Assembly (NCBI RefSeq): GCF_006148925.1
Contig: NZ_VAWB01000001.1
Location: forward strand, 1,764,001 to 1,828,000
Source of the DNA: Hyunsoonleella aestuarii
Lineage (GTDB): Bacteria; Bacteroidota; Bacteroidia; Flavobacteriales; Flavobacteriaceae
Reading direction: 5' to 3'
DNA length: 64,000 nucleotides
Shown here: positions 1 through 8,790 of the stretch, piece by piece
Numbering within the stretch: position 1 is the stretch's first letter
How the letters are laid out: the number at the start of each line of letters is the position of its first letter
Notes under the pieces: model-generated
What the model saw: the letters and a program-made list of their open reading frames with translations, nothing else
What the model was told of the DNA's origin: nothing
Database searches by the model: none
Position numbers and translations under genes: made by a program

Positions 1-1
1 A

Positions 2-604
2 AAAAGCGGGGTTTCGGCAAATGAAAGCTCTAAAATGAGATATCCGTTTTCAGAGTCCTTCTATGCTTTAAGTAAGTTAGAAGCAAGTCGTTATTTGAAA
101 ACTAAGGAAAGTCAAATTGAAGTGGTGACCGTTAATCCAACATTTATGATTGGAGCGTATGACACAAAGCCAAGTAGCGGAAGAATTGTTTTAATGGGAT
201 TAAAGAATCGAATTGTTTTTTGCCCTCCAGGAGGTAAAAATTTTGTTTGTGTAGAGGATGTGGCTAATGGAATTATAAGTGTTTTAGATAATGCTGTAAA
301 CGGAGCGTCTTATATCATAGGCAGCGAGAATTTAAGTTACACTAAGTTTTTTAAGAGACTTCGAGTGCTGTGTAAAAGAACGTTCATAATTGTAAAACTC
401 CCAAGAATAGTGCTATTATTTTTTGGTAGAATAGGAGATACACTTAGGTATTTTGGAGTAAGAACCAATTTGTCGACTGTTAATATGAAGGCTGTTTCAA
501 TAAACAACTATTATTCAAATAGAAAAGCTCTAGAGGAATTAAGACTAACTATTAACCCTATAGAAAAGGGAATAGAAGATGCAATAAATTGGTTTAAGAA
601 ATAA
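2..604 (+). CDS. NAD-dependent epimerase/dehydratase (extended SDR), 3' part
   Basis: C-terminal part of an extended short-chain dehydrogenase/reductase, resembling dihydroflavonol-4-reductase-type sugar or lipid-linked NAD(P)H enzymes. The frame stays open to the window edge: codons before the first ATG (position 35) read KSGVSANESSK, which resembles the conserved serine-containing strand of the family. The catalytic YxxxK motif is visible as YALSK, followed by the typical VNPTFMIG substrate-side strand. The N-terminal Rossmann fold with GxxGxxG must lie upstream, so the ATG at 35 is an internal methionine. The gene ends just before a strong hairpin terminator. Substrate cannot be told from this fragment. 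Confidence 0.85.
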   Translation, partial: KSGVSANESSKMRYPFSESFYALSKLEASRYLKTKESQIEVVTVNPTFMIGAYDTKPSSGRIVLMGLKNRIVFCPPGGKNFVCVEDVANGIISVLDNAVNGASYIIGSENLSYTKFFKRLRVLCKRTFIIVKLPRIVLLFFGRIGDTLRYFGVRTNLSTVNMKAVSINNYYSNRKALEELRLTINPIEKGIEDAINWFKK

Positions 605-643
605 AAACCCGTCAATCTTGACTCTCAAGGTTAACGGGTTTTT
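603..643. terminator. Strong hairpin terminator between convergent genes
   Basis: A perfect 10-bp outer stem (603-612 with 634-643, AAAAACCCGT/ACGGGTTTTT) continues into an inner stem 614-621/625-632 with one G-U pair and a 3-nt loop. A-run on one side and T-run on the other make it usable from both strands: it ends the epimerase gene and the convergent minus-strand sbtA operon. Confidence 0.85.
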
Positions 644-664
644 GACTAACTCAAACTAACTATT

Positions 665-976
665 TTAATCTTCTACTTGAATTGTAATGATACTTTCTAT
701 TCTTAATTTCTTTCCTTTTAAACGGGCATCTTTAAAGTAATCTTTAGCATCATGCTTCGCATCGATGAGCTCAATGATTCTACTGTTGTCATATTCGCAA
801 GTATCATTTGCGTTACCTTCAGTGCGAGATAATCTCTGTAACTTGTGAAAGTTAATTTTTACATCCAAAACCGAGTTGATTATATCTCCTGCTTCAGATG
901 GTGTAAAGTGACCATCAATAAGTTTAATTTCTTGATCTAAATTAATTTCTTTGGTTGAAATCGATTGTGTTTCCAT
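665..976 (-). CDS. Conserved hypothetical protein, last gene of the sbtA operon
   Basis: Protein of 103 residues with no signal peptide or membrane segment; predominantly charged and helical, with a central FHKLQRLSRTEGN segment and a C-terminal beta-like stretch (RIESIITIQVED). I do not recognise the family. It lies 26 nt downstream of the sbtA-type transporter on the same strand and before a shared terminator, so it is very likely co-transcribed. In cyanobacteria this position is taken by the PII-like SbtB (about the same length), but I see no PII signature here. A role linked to the transporter is inference from context only. Confidence 0.6.
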   Translation of the reverse strand: METQSISTKEINLDQEIKLIDGHFTPSEAGDIINSVLDVKINFHKLQRLSRTEGNANDTCEYDNSRIIELIDAKHDAKDYFKDARLKGKKLRIESIITIQVED

Positions 977-1002
977 AATGTGATTTTTTTAAGTTAAAAA
1001 TT

Positions 1003-1971
1003 TTATAAAGTATTTTGAATGATAAACAAGTAAAGTGGCATACCCAGAGTAATATTAAACGGGAATGTAATAGCTAAAGCCATTGGTATGTACAAACTAG
1101 GGCTGGCTTTTGGAACTGCGATTTTCATGGCAGCGGGAACCGCAATATAAGACGCACTTGCTCCTAGTATAGCAAATAATAGACGATTACCTACTTCGCT
1201 TATAAAAAGACCACTTGCAACTGCAACTATAACACCATTGATAATTGGTATAATTATGGCAAATGTTAAAGCAAATCGTCCTTTTTTAATAAATTCATTA
1301 AGTTTTTTACCACTTGTAATTCCCATATCTAATAAGAATACTGCTAGGAATCCTTTAAAAATATCTGTAGTAAATGGCTTAATACCTTCTGCTTGAGCTT
1401 CACTGGCTAGAAAACCTATCGCCAAACTCCCAAGAATCAATAAGACACTTCCATTAAACAAAGCATGTTGAATAACTGTTTTCATTGGAATTTCTGATTT
1501 ACCATTACCACCTTTAAAAAGCATAATTAAGAGTAAGCCTACCATAATTGAAGGAGCTTCCATTAAAGCCATTACAGCTACCATGTGCCCACTAAAGGCA
1601 ATTTGCTCTATTTCTAAAAATGAAATAGCGGTAACAAAAGTTACAGCACTTACAGATCCGTAGGCAGCAGCTATCGCACCAGCATTTTCAATGCTAAACT
1701 TGCGTCTTAGTATGAAATATCCATATACCGGAACAGCTACTGCTAAGAAAATACCAAACAATAAAGACCAAAGAATCTCCATGTCAAATTCACTATGCGC
1801 CAATTCTTGTCCACCTTTAAAACCAATGGCAAGTAACAAGTAAAGTGATATGAATTTTGAAGAATTTTCTGGGATATGTAAGTCACTTTTTAGCTGCACT
1901 GCAATGACGCCCAAAAAGAAGAACAATAATGCAGGATTAGTTAAGTTGTCTATAAGTAAATGTAAATCCAT
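1003..1971 (-). CDS. sbtA: SbtA-type sodium-dependent bicarbonate transporter (DUF897 family)
   Basis: Integral membrane protein of 322 residues with about ten hydrophobic segments arranged as two inverted halves, matching the SbtA/DUF897 permease family in length and character: N-terminal NPALLFFFLGVIAVQLKSDL, LLLAIGFKGGQEL, a soluble mid-loop near residues 155-165 (KGGNGKSEIP), and a second half with FLLDMGITSGKKL and GASASYIAVPAAMK. Known SbtA proteins import HCO3- with Na+. It follows the 66-residue gene by 10 nt, precedes the 103-residue gene, and is divergent from a LysR regulator, a layout expected for inorganic-carbon-responsive control. Transported anion is inferred from the family. 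Confidence 0.85.
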   Translation of the reverse strand: MDLHLLIDNLTNPALLFFFLGVIAVQLKSDLHIPENSSKFISLYLLLAIGFKGGQELAHSEFDMEILWSLLFGIFLAVAVPVYGYFILRRKFSIENAGAIAAAYGSVSAVTFVTAISFLEIEQIAFSGHMVAVMALMEAPSIMVGLLLIMLFKGGNGKSEIPMKTVIQHALFNGSVLLILGSLAIGFLASEAQAEGIKPFTTDIFKGFLAVFLLDMGITSGKKLNEFIKKGRFALTFAIIIPIINGVIVAVASGLFISEVGNRLLFAILGASASYIAVPAAMKIAVPKASPSLYIPMALAITFPFNITLGMPLYLFIIQNTL

Positions 1972-1981
1972 TTAAAATTCT

Positions 1982-2182
1982 TTAGTTTTTCCGTTTAGTT
2001 TGGTTGCTAAGGATTATGAAACCTATTATTAATCCACATACAGTCAATTCTTTTAAAAAAAGGTTGTTGCTTTTTATTGATAGAATTATAAAAATGAGGT
2101 AAGTAGAAATCAAAATGGCATCATTAAAAATCCTTGGCTTTTCTTGCAACTTTCTTAAACTGGTGTAAAATGCTTTTTTCAT
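1982..2182 (-). CDS. Small two-helix membrane protein
   Basis: Protein of 66 residues with a basic N-terminus (MKKAFYTSLRKLQEKPR), two hydrophobic segments at about 22-36 and 45-58, and a basic tail. First gene of the minus-strand operon that continues into sbtA after 10 nt; 82 bp separate its start from the divergent LysR gene. Family not recognised. Being first in a transporter operon suggests an accessory subunit or regulator, but only position supports this. Confidence 0.6.
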   Translation of the reverse strand: MKKAFYTSLRKLQEKPRIFNDAILISTYLIFIILSIKSNNLFLKELTVCGLIIGFIILSNQTKRKN

Positions 2183-2240
2183 TGAATTTATTTTTTTGCA
2201 AAGTTTAATACTTTTGTTGATATATTTTTATTTATATTTA

Positions 2241-2255
2241 TTATGAAAAACATAA
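2241..2255. promoter_or_regulatory. Candidate LysR-type operator between sbtA operon and lysR
   Basis: A perfect 15-bp dyad TTATG-AAAAA-CATAA lies in the 82-bp divergent intergenic region, 10 bp before the LysR start codon. It fits the T-N11-A core common to LysR-type binding sites. Assignment is by position and symmetry only; the region is AT-rich, so chance is possible. Confidence 0.4.
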
Positions 2256-2264
2256 ATTATATTT

Positions 2265-3188
2265 ATGAATTATACTTTACATCAACTAGAGGTCTTTTTA
2301 AAAATTGTCGAATTACAGAGTGTTACTAAGGCCTCTGAAGCCTTATATCTGACGCAACCTGCTGTTTCAATTCAATTAAAAAATTTTCAGGAACAATTTA
2401 AAATCCCACTATTTGAAGTAGTGGGAAGGCGTATTTATATAACCGAGTTTGGGGAAGAAGTAGCTCAGGCTGCTCAAAAAATCTTGGACGAGGTTAAAGC
2501 AATAAATTATAAAGCACTTACATATCAAGGAGAACTTGCAGGGAAATTAAAAATAGCTATTGTATCCACAGCTAAGTATGTGATGCCTTATTTTATATCA
2601 GATTTTATAAATGAAAATAGAGGGATTGATTTAGTAATGGATGTAACTAACAAGGCTGAGGTTATACGTGCTTTAGAGAATAATGAGGTTGACTTTGCCA
2701 TGGTTTCAACAATTCCAAAGAAATTGAAAATTAATAAAATTGAACTGATGAAGAATCAGTTGTTTATGGTAGGAGGGAAGGATTATAAAATGAAAGGAAA
2801 GTACTTGTCTAAATCCGAATTTCAAAAACTACCTTTAATTTATAGAGAGCAAGGTTCTGCAACACGACTTGCGATGGAAAATTTTATAGACTCTAAAAAG
2901 ATTTCAACCTATAAAAAAATGGAGCTAACTTCTAATGAAGCATTAAAACAAGCTGTGATTTCTGGACTTGGCTTTTCAATTATGCCATTAATAGGGATTA
3001 AAAATGCGTTAGCTATCGGAGAATTACAAGTAATTCCTGTAAGAGGCCTTCCTATTATTACAAATTGGAATTTAATATGGTTGAGTTCAAAAAACATGTC
3101 TAATATTGGCAAAAGTTTAATAGAGCATGTTAATGAAAATAAAGATGCCGTAATCGAGAAACATTTTACTTGGCTTAAACGGCATTAA
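2265..3188 (+). CDS. LysR-family transcriptional regulator (CbbR/CysB-like)
   Basis: Protein of 307 residues with the classical LysR build: winged helix-turn-helix at 1-62 (LHQLEVFLKIVELQSVTKAS, then LTQPAVSIQLKNFQ), linker helix 62-90, and a periplasmic-binding-like effector domain from about 92 to 295. It is divergently transcribed from the small membrane gene/sbtA operon across 82 bp, the usual position for a LysR regulator of its neighbour, so it probably controls bicarbonate uptake in response to inorganic carbon or a related metabolite. The effector is not deducible from sequence. Confidence 0.9.
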   Translation: MNYTLHQLEVFLKIVELQSVTKASEALYLTQPAVSIQLKNFQEQFKIPLFEVVGRRIYITEFGEEVAQAAQKILDEVKAINYKALTYQGELAGKLKIAIVSTAKYVMPYFISDFINENRGIDLVMDVTNKAEVIRALENNEVDFAMVSTIPKKLKINKIELMKNQLFMVGGKDYKMKGKYLSKSEFQKLPLIYREQGSATRLAMENFIDSKKISTYKKMELTSNEALKQAVISGLGFSIMPLIGIKNALAIGELQVIPVRGLPIITNWNLIWLSSKNMSNIGKSLIEHVNENKDAVIEKHFTWLKRH

Positions 3189-3405
3189 AGATCATTGTTA
3201 TTTCTTTTTTGATATAATGAAAAAATTACTTTCTAAATTTTGTTCAAAGGATTTTATGACTTCCTAGCTTTTTATTTTATCCACGCCTTGAAATTGTCTA
3301 CGGATGGAACATAAAAAGCAATTACTCAGATACAATGTTGATTTCAGTTTCTTCCTTTGCTCTATAAAACTTTTTGAATTCGATTTATTTTATGATTTTT
3401 TAAGT

Positions 3406-5589
3406 TCAATCTACTTTGATTTTAATTCTTCGACTGATATTATCCGAAGAATTACCAACATATACATAATAATCGCCCTTTTCAAGGACCCATTCAGAAG
3501 AAATTTCGTCATAATATTTTAACGTATTGATATTTATATCAATGCTAATCTGTCGCGATTCTCCTTTTCTAAGAAATACTTTCTGAAATCCCTTTAATTC
3601 TTTCATGGCACGCCCTACTATGGAATTGGGTTTGCCGACATATACTTGCACTACATCAGCTCCTTCTAGGTCACCCTCATTTGTTACAGTAATATTCACA
3701 GTCAACTTATCTGAAGCGTTATAGAATTTTTTATCAGTTTCAATATTTGATAAAGAGAAATCTGTATAAGAAAGCCCAAAACCAAAAGGGAACATTGGCT
3801 CAATTGCCTTGGTATCATGCCAACGATAGCCTACCAAGATGTCTTCCTTGTATTCTTGGTTAATGCTATCGCCTGGATATGAGATTTCACCGTAATAATG
3901 CGCAGAATTGTCCGTTAGCTTCTTCGGAAATGAAAATGGAAGTTTACCAGAAGGATTTAAATCACCACTAATTATATCTGCAAGTGCATTTCCTGCTTGA
4001 CTTCCCAAATACCAAGCTTGCATAAGCCCCTTTATATCTTCAATCCACGGCATAGCAACTGCATTACCACTTATGAGTACTATTCCAACATTTTTATTAA
4101 AAGCAATAATTTCTTTCAATAAATCATCTTGACCAAAAGGAAGATTATACGAGAGGCGATCACCTCCCTCACAATCTTGATGATGGTTTTTATTTAATCC
4201 TCCAATGAACAGAACTAGATCAGCCTTTTTGACCATTTCAATGGCCTTTATTTTCAATGAATCAGCATTGTAAGGAGAGGGTTCAGTTCTGGCGTATAAT
4301 GCAGGTCCAGAGGCATAGCCCATAGTATGCAAAATTTTGGCATTTTTAAATTTTTTGCGAATTCCTTCAAGTGGAGATACTTCTTTTTTTGCTTTTAATT
4401 CAGATGATCCTCCACCAATAGTCATCATTCTAGTTGCATTCTCCCCAATAACAGCAATTGTTTGGGTTGTTTCTGGGCTAATGGGAAAGAAATTATCCTC
4501 ATTTTTTAATAATACTATTCCTTCTCCTCCAACTTTCTGAGCTACATCTAAATGTTCTTGGTTGTTCATTCTTCCTAGTCTTCTATTAGGGTTAAGTGAA
4601 GTGCGGAACATTAACCGTAAAAGTCTTTTCACTTTATCATCGACTATAGCTTCTTCAACTTCTCCTTCTTGAAGGAGTTTCAAAAATGGATTTGCCAAGT
4701 AATAATTATCATAGGCGTTTTTGGTGTTTGTGGTCAGTCCATCAGTTCCTGTGCCCATTTCTAAATCTAGACCATAAAGTGCCGATTCTTTGGTGTCATG
4801 AGCACCTCCCCAATCTGTAATTACTACACCATCAAAATTCCAATCTTCTTTTAAAATAGAATTTAGAAGAATCTCATGATGGCAGCAATGTTGACCACGA
4901 AATTTATTATATGCACCCATTAATGTCCATGACCCGCCTTCAATTACAGCTGCTTTGAAAGCAGGAAGGTAGATTTCATTAAGTGCCCTGTCACTTATTT
5001 CTACATTAATATGGTCTCGCCATAGTTCTTGATTATTAAGCACGTAATGTTTAATACATGCTGCAACACCATTTTTCTGAACACCTTTAATATAAGGTAC
5101 AGACATCACAGATGCTAAATAAGGATCTTCTCCCATGTACTCAAAATTTCTTCCATTCATTGGTGTTCGATAAATGTTAACTCCTGGTCCAAGAAGGACA
5201 TCTTTTTTTCGATATCTTGCTTCTTCCCCCAAGGCTACACCATACTGATATGATAAATCAGGATTGAAAGTGGCAGCCAGACAGGTGAGTGCTGGAAATG
5301 CTGTGATGGAGTCATTTGTCCAGTTTGCGTAACCCCAGTTATCCCAATTGATTTCGCCTCTTACACCATGAGGTCCATCCGACATCCACAACTCTGGAAT
5401 ACCCAATCTAGGTACTCCAGGAGAACTAAATTTAGATTGGGCATGGACCATTGCCACTTTCTCTTCTAAAGTTAATAAAGACAATATACTGTCAATTTTA
5501 GATTCAACTTGCGGGGTTGTCTGAGATTGTGCAACAAAATGGAAGATTAATAAAAATAAGAGATTCAATATTAAGGTCTTGTCTTTCAT
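3406..5589 (-). CDS. Secreted glycoside hydrolase family 3 (beta-glucosidase-like)
   Basis: Retaining beta-glycosidase of the GH3 family, about 727 residues from the chosen start at 5589. That ATG gives a clean signal peptide (MKDKTLILNLLFLLIFHF, cleavage near AQS); an upstream in-frame ATG at 5634 would put 15 extra residues before it. Domains: N-terminal TIM-barrel-like domain with the KHYVLNNQE motif and nucleophile Asp in VVITDWGG (residue 259 from this start); C-terminal alpha/beta sandwich (GIVLLKNE, IAVIGENA); then a fibronectin-III-like domain (PFGFGLSYT onward). Probably degrades beta-linked oligosaccharides outside the cytoplasm. It lies downstream of the TlpA gene on the same strand. 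Exact sugar specificity is unknown. Confidence 0.93.
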   Translation of the reverse strand: MKDKTLILNLLFLLIFHFVAQSQTTPQVESKIDSILSLLTLEEKVAMVHAQSKFSSPGVPRLGIPELWMSDGPHGVRGEINWDNWGYANWTNDSITAFPALTCLAATFNPDLSYQYGVALGEEARYRKKDVLLGPGVNIYRTPMNGRNFEYMGEDPYLASVMSVPYIKGVQKNGVAACIKHYVLNNQELWRDHINVEISDRALNEIYLPAFKAAVIEGGSWTLMGAYNKFRGQHCCHHEILLNSILKEDWNFDGVVITDWGGAHDTKESALYGLDLEMGTGTDGLTTNTKNAYDNYYLANPFLKLLQEGEVEEAIVDDKVKRLLRLMFRTSLNPNRRLGRMNNQEHLDVAQKVGGEGIVLLKNEDNFFPISPETTQTIAVIGENATRMMTIGGGSSELKAKKEVSPLEGIRKKFKNAKILHTMGYASGPALYARTEPSPYNADSLKIKAIEMVKKADLVLFIGGLNKNHHQDCEGGDRLSYNLPFGQDDLLKEIIAFNKNVGIVLISGNAVAMPWIEDIKGLMQAWYLGSQAGNALADIISGDLNPSGKLPFSFPKKLTDNSAHYYGEISYPGDSINQEYKEDILVGYRWHDTKAIEPMFPFGFGLSYTDFSLSNIETDKKFYNASDKLTVNITVTNEGDLEGADVVQVYVGKPNSIVGRAMKELKGFQKVFLRKGESRQISIDININTLKYYDEISSEWVLEKGDYYVYVGNSSDNISRRIKIKVD

Positions 5590-5659
5590 ATATGTTCTAA
5601 TAAATTCAACGATTTTGTTTAAGATTAGTTGCATGATTTAATAATTAGGTTAGCAACGG

Positions 5660-6385
5660 TTATTTTAGTTTTTCAATAATCTCAATGATTTCATTTCCAT
5701 CTCCTATCTTCAATTCTTCCCCTTCTATGCTTTCGTAAGGAATTCCGCCTTTCACATATTTTAAAATACCATTTTTATCTAAAAATAAATTCATTGGATA
5801 AGATTTAATTCCAAGTTGGTTTGTAAAATCTTTGGCACCAATTAAATGCTTAAAATCAAACTGGTGTTTTTTAAGGAATTCTTCAACATCTTTCTTTTTA
5901 TTGTAAGTAATGGCAATAAAATTAAAATCATCTTTGTATTTTTCTTTTATTTTATTTAAAACAGGCATTTCGTCTATACAAGGTGCACATCTTGTAAACC
6001 AAAAATTTATCATAGTTGGCCTACCTTTTAATTGCTCTGAATTAAATTTTTTTTCAACTAAAGTATTCAGGTCAAATTTTGGAAATTCCTTGTTTTTATA
6101 ATCAGACATTGGACCAGAATTCACCTTGTTTTCTGGCTTGGTATCGCTTATTGCAAATGTAACTCTTGAAATTATAGAGTCTTTTTTTGTTTCTGTATCG
6201 TTAATAGTCAAACTTCCATATAATTGTTTCCCCATTATGGCACTCATTTTAGCGACTTGGTCTGTTAGCATTTTATTCAATTCGGCTTCTGTGATTCGGT
6301 TTTTTCCATCAGTTGTGTAGTAATTAGATTGAGAAAATGAAGTAATAGATATAAAGAAAAACAATGTTGTTATTAAAACTTTCAT
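5660..6385 (-). CDS. Exported TlpA-like thiol-disulfide oxidoreductase
   Basis: Protein of 241 residues: signal peptide 1-19 ending TSFSQ, an N-terminal region of about 90 residues without recognised motif, and a C-terminal thioredoxin-fold redoxin domain. The active site is C133-A-P-C136 in FWFTRCAPCIDEMP, followed by a cis-Pro-containing segment (IKSYPMNLFLDKNG). TlpA/ResA-like proteins reduce disulfides in the periplasm. It is the last gene of the 5.6-16.6 kb same-strand accessory block; a full palindromic element lies upstream and only a half-element-like sequence (about 5648-5662) follows its stop. Confidence 0.88.
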   Translation of the reverse strand: MKVLITTLFFFISITSFSQSNYYTTDGKNRITEAELNKMLTDQVAKMSAIMGKQLYGSLTINDTETKKDSIISRVTFAISDTKPENKVNSGPMSDYKNKEFPKFDLNTLVEKKFNSEQLKGRPTMINFWFTRCAPCIDEMPVLNKIKEKYKDDFNFIAITYNKKKDVEEFLKKHQFDFKHLIGAKDFTNQLGIKSYPMNLFLDKNGILKYVKGGIPYESIEGEELKIGDGNEIIEIIEKLK

Positions 6386-6400
6386 GTTTTGGATATTAAT

Positions 6401-6554
6401 TGTGACTAATGTTTATGTATGTTTAGTTGCGCAGTTAAGCAACTAATTTAGTAAATAAATCACATATAGATTATTCTGCTTAATTACTGCCAACGTTCAG
6501 AAAATTAGCCGTCCCGATAACTATCGAGATAATGACTTATATACATTGTTGTAG
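6401..6554 (-). repeat. attC-like imperfect palindrome, junction nitrilase/TlpA
   Basis: On the minus strand the element opens two bases after the nitrilase stop with CTACAACAATGTATATAAG and closes just before TlpA with CGCAACTAAACATACATAAACATTAGTCA. The two ends are partly complementary with a several-base bulge on the closing arm, the same arrangement seen at the other junctions of this block. Inside lies a CGATAGTTATCG dyad. No gene fits in this 154-bp stretch. Confidence 0.55.
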
Positions 6555-7487
6555 CTAGTTTTTATTTGATTGATTTAAATTGAAATTAAAAACATCAGGT
6601 CTTGAATAGTGTCCAACAACGTCAAACATTCGTTTTGCTTTAATAATCTCTCGAAGATCAATATCTGCATATAATATACCTTCTTTCGCTTCAAGAGGTC
6701 CAGCGATAACTTTCCCATTTGGCCCAATTATAGAACTATTTCCAACATTAATCCATTCTCTTCCTTCAGGGTAAAGTTTTTTAAATTCATACTCATCAGG
6801 AATATCATCCATTTTTAAAGCCATACATGTACTTATAACAAACAATCCGCCCTCTCTTGCAATATGCTGCATAGTTTGAATCCAGTTTGGACTTTTATCC
6901 CAGGTAGGCGATACTAATATTTGAGTTCCAAATTCATAGATAGCATTTCTAGCCAAAGGCATGAAATTCTCCCAGCAGATTAATCCGGCTATTTTTCCTG
7001 CTGAAGTGTCATAAGAACATAAGGTGGTACCATCTCCATGAGACCATATCAGACGTTCTCCACCTGTTGGTATTAACTTTCTATGTTTACCAATAATTAA
7101 ACCTTTGTCGTCTATAAAAAGCAAGCTATTAAACAAACTTGCACTACTGGTTTCAGTATTACGTTCATGCATACCAATAACAACATTAACCCCAGCTTTC
7201 TTAGCTGCTACACAAAGCTTTTTCGTGGAATAATCAGGAACAGAAACAGCATTTTCAACAAGTTTTAAGTAAAGCTCGTTTAAATCAGCTCCTTTACTGT
7301 TTGGAATAAGCCATACCCAGTCTGGGTAACCAGAAATATAAGCCTCTGGGAAAACGATTAAGTTAGCGCCGTTTTTACCTGCCTCTAAAATTGCATTACA
7401 AGCCTTTTCAATTGTTTTTTCTTTGTTTAAGAATATAGGTGAAAGTTGTGCCGCAGCTACTTTTATATTATTCGTCATCTTCTTCAT
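6555..7487 (-). CDS. Nitrilase / carbon-nitrogen hydrolase
   Basis: Protein of 310 residues with the full nitrilase-superfamily catalytic triad: Glu48 in VFPEAYISGYP, Lys137 in HRKLIPTGGER and Cys171 in GLICWENFMPLAR. The HRKL-P-T-ER and CWEN signatures and the length place it in the branch of true nitrilases and cyanide hydratases rather than amidases. Expected reaction: nitrile to carboxylate and ammonia, in the cytoplasm. It is framed on both sides by attC-like palindromes, like a self-contained cassette. Substrate cannot be predicted. Confidence 0.92.
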   Translation of the reverse strand: MKKMTNNIKVAAAQLSPIFLNKEKTIEKACNAILEAGKNGANLIVFPEAYISGYPDWVWLIPNSKGADLNELYLKLVENAVSVPDYSTKKLCVAAKKAGVNVVIGMHERNTETSSASLFNSLLFIDDKGLIIGKHRKLIPTGGERLIWSHGDGTTLCSYDTSAGKIAGLICWENFMPLARNAIYEFGTQILVSPTWDKSPNWIQTMQHIAREGGLFVISTCMALKMDDIPDEYEFKKLYPEGREWINVGNSSIIGPNGKVIAGPLEAKEGILYADIDLREIIKAKRMFDVVGHYSRPDVFNFNLNQSNKN

Positions 7488-7499
7488 TATTTAATTTAC

Positions 7500-7624
7500 T
7501 ACAACGTGTTCGTTTATGGTTTGTAAGGCTGAGAATCCGCAGGATTTTCAGATGTAGCAAATCAGTTGATTAAAGATATAAATTAAAATTGGAGTAGAGA
7601 AGTAGTATTAATTATACACGTTGT
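7500..7624 (-). repeat. attC-like imperfect palindrome overlapping the fusion gene's stop
   Basis: Minus-strand opening arm AACAACGTGTATAATT (7610-7625) encodes the last residues NNVYN and the stop of the upstream gene. The closing arm CATAAACGAACACGTTGTAG ends near 7499. Arms pair as ACAACGTGT/ACACGTTGT, then diverge by a 5-base bulge before TAT/ATA. A mid-element hairpin GAAAATCCTGCGGATT CTC is present. Very clear member of the family. Confidence 0.65.
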
Positions 7625-8747
7625 TTCCTTCTGGCCATTTCTGTTTTAAGGCCAATTGCAGCTTAATATAATTGGAAGGTAAAATTCCATAAACTTGCTT
7701 AAAGCATTTGGAAAAATAAGTAGGACTACTAAATCCAGTTAGATAGGCGATTTCAGAAATATTTGATTTTTGTTTGTCTAACAATTCAATTGCCATATTT
7801 AATCTATAATTCTTTAAAAAACTATTCGGAGACATACCAATTATTGATATCATGGTTCTATATAACTTCGATTTACTAAAGCCAAGGTTTTTATGAAAAT
7901 CACTAACATTAATATTTGAAAATGACCATACTTTTTCGGTATACTCCATTAAGTTCACTATAAAGTCTTCATCTTTTGAATTTAGTACATTAAACTCATG
8001 ATTATCAGCAATAGAAATTTGCCGATTTTCACTTTCATATAAATCTTTAACTTCCTTTGATAGAGTAACTTTTTCATTAGCTAAATAGGCCAAATAATTA
8101 GCTTTTTTTATAGTGTCTTCAAATATGTTTTTTTTATTAGTAACTGGAACACCAGCACTAATACCAATTTGAAATTGTAAATCAGGAGTAATTACACAGT
8201 TATAGATTTCTTTAATTTCATGTGCGCTTTTGATAGCATTAGTGACAGAATCAAAAGACGTTAAAAAGATGTTTGCTTTTTCTTTAACAACACGCCCTTT
8301 TTGTTTGCTAATAATATTTGTAATTGATTTATGATATCCTCGAATTGCAGCACTTAAAGTTTTAAAACTTTCTTTTCGTAGGCTTTTCTTTTTTATAATA
8401 ATGACCATTAAAGTCCTAAAAGCTGGATCGTTTATAATATTAAGTTTTGTGTTTTGTGATTTTTCTGGGTCTTCAATTCTGCCTAAAAATGACTCTACAA
8501 TCTTGTCGTTTACTTCAATAATTCGTTGTGGAACAGCACCATGTGCTTTTTGATGTAAATCTACAATTGCTTGTTCATTAGGGGCTTCTATTAAGCAAAA
8601 AGCAGTTTGTCGACGTTCATCACACCAATAAGTTAATCCGCGACAATTATATTTATGTTCAATTTTTAAATCTGCCTGATGCATTTCTGCAACATGTGCT
8701 GCTGTAACTCCATCAGGCAAATCGTGAAAATCCATATAAATTGGCAT
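7608..8747 (-). CDS. DUF4242 / degenerate cyclase / AraC three-domain regulator
   Basis: Protein of 379 residues with three recognisable parts: residues 1-92, a DUF4242 (SCO4226-like nickel-binding ferredoxin fold) domain with HKYNCRGLTYWCDE; residues about 110-240, a fold resembling the class III adenylate cyclase homology domain (GRVVKEKANIFLTSFDS, then QIGISAGVPV and ANEKVTLSKEVKDLYESE) but with the metal-binding TGDG replaced by EKAN, so probably not catalytic; residues 262-365, an AraC/XylS DNA-binding domain (ISEIAYLTGFSSPTYFSKCF). Likely a metal- or redox-sensing transcription factor, inferred. A secreted single-domain DUF4242 protein is encoded 43 nt upstream. Its C-terminal codons lie inside an attC-like palindrome. 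Confidence 0.82.
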   Translation of the reverse strand: MPIYMDFHDLPDGVTAAHVAEMHQADLKIEHKYNCRGLTYWCDERRQTAFCLIEAPNEQAIVDLHQKAHGAVPQRIIEVNDKIVESFLGRIEDPEKSQNTKLNIINDPAFRTLMVIIIKKKSLRKESFKTLSAAIRGYHKSITNIISKQKGRVVKEKANIFLTSFDSVTNAIKSAHEIKEIYNCVITPDLQFQIGISAGVPVTNKKNIFEDTIKKANYLAYLANEKVTLSKEVKDLYESENRQISIADNHEFNVLNSKDEDFIVNLMEYTEKVWSFSNINVSDFHKNLGFSKSKLYRTMISIIGMSPNSFLKNYRLNMAIELLDKQKSNISEIAYLTGFSSPTYFSKCFKQVYGILPSNYIKLQLALKQKWPEGNNVYN

Positions 8748-8790
8748 AAGTATATTTTTAGGTTAGATACTAATTTAAAAAAAAGATTTT

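Noticed and set aside
3304-3522. Plus-strand frame of 72 codons in the gap before the GH3 gene
   Set aside because: It runs into the GH3 3' end antisense, has no recognisable motif, and base composition is that of spacer DNA. The 217-bp gap 3189-3405 shows nothing else.
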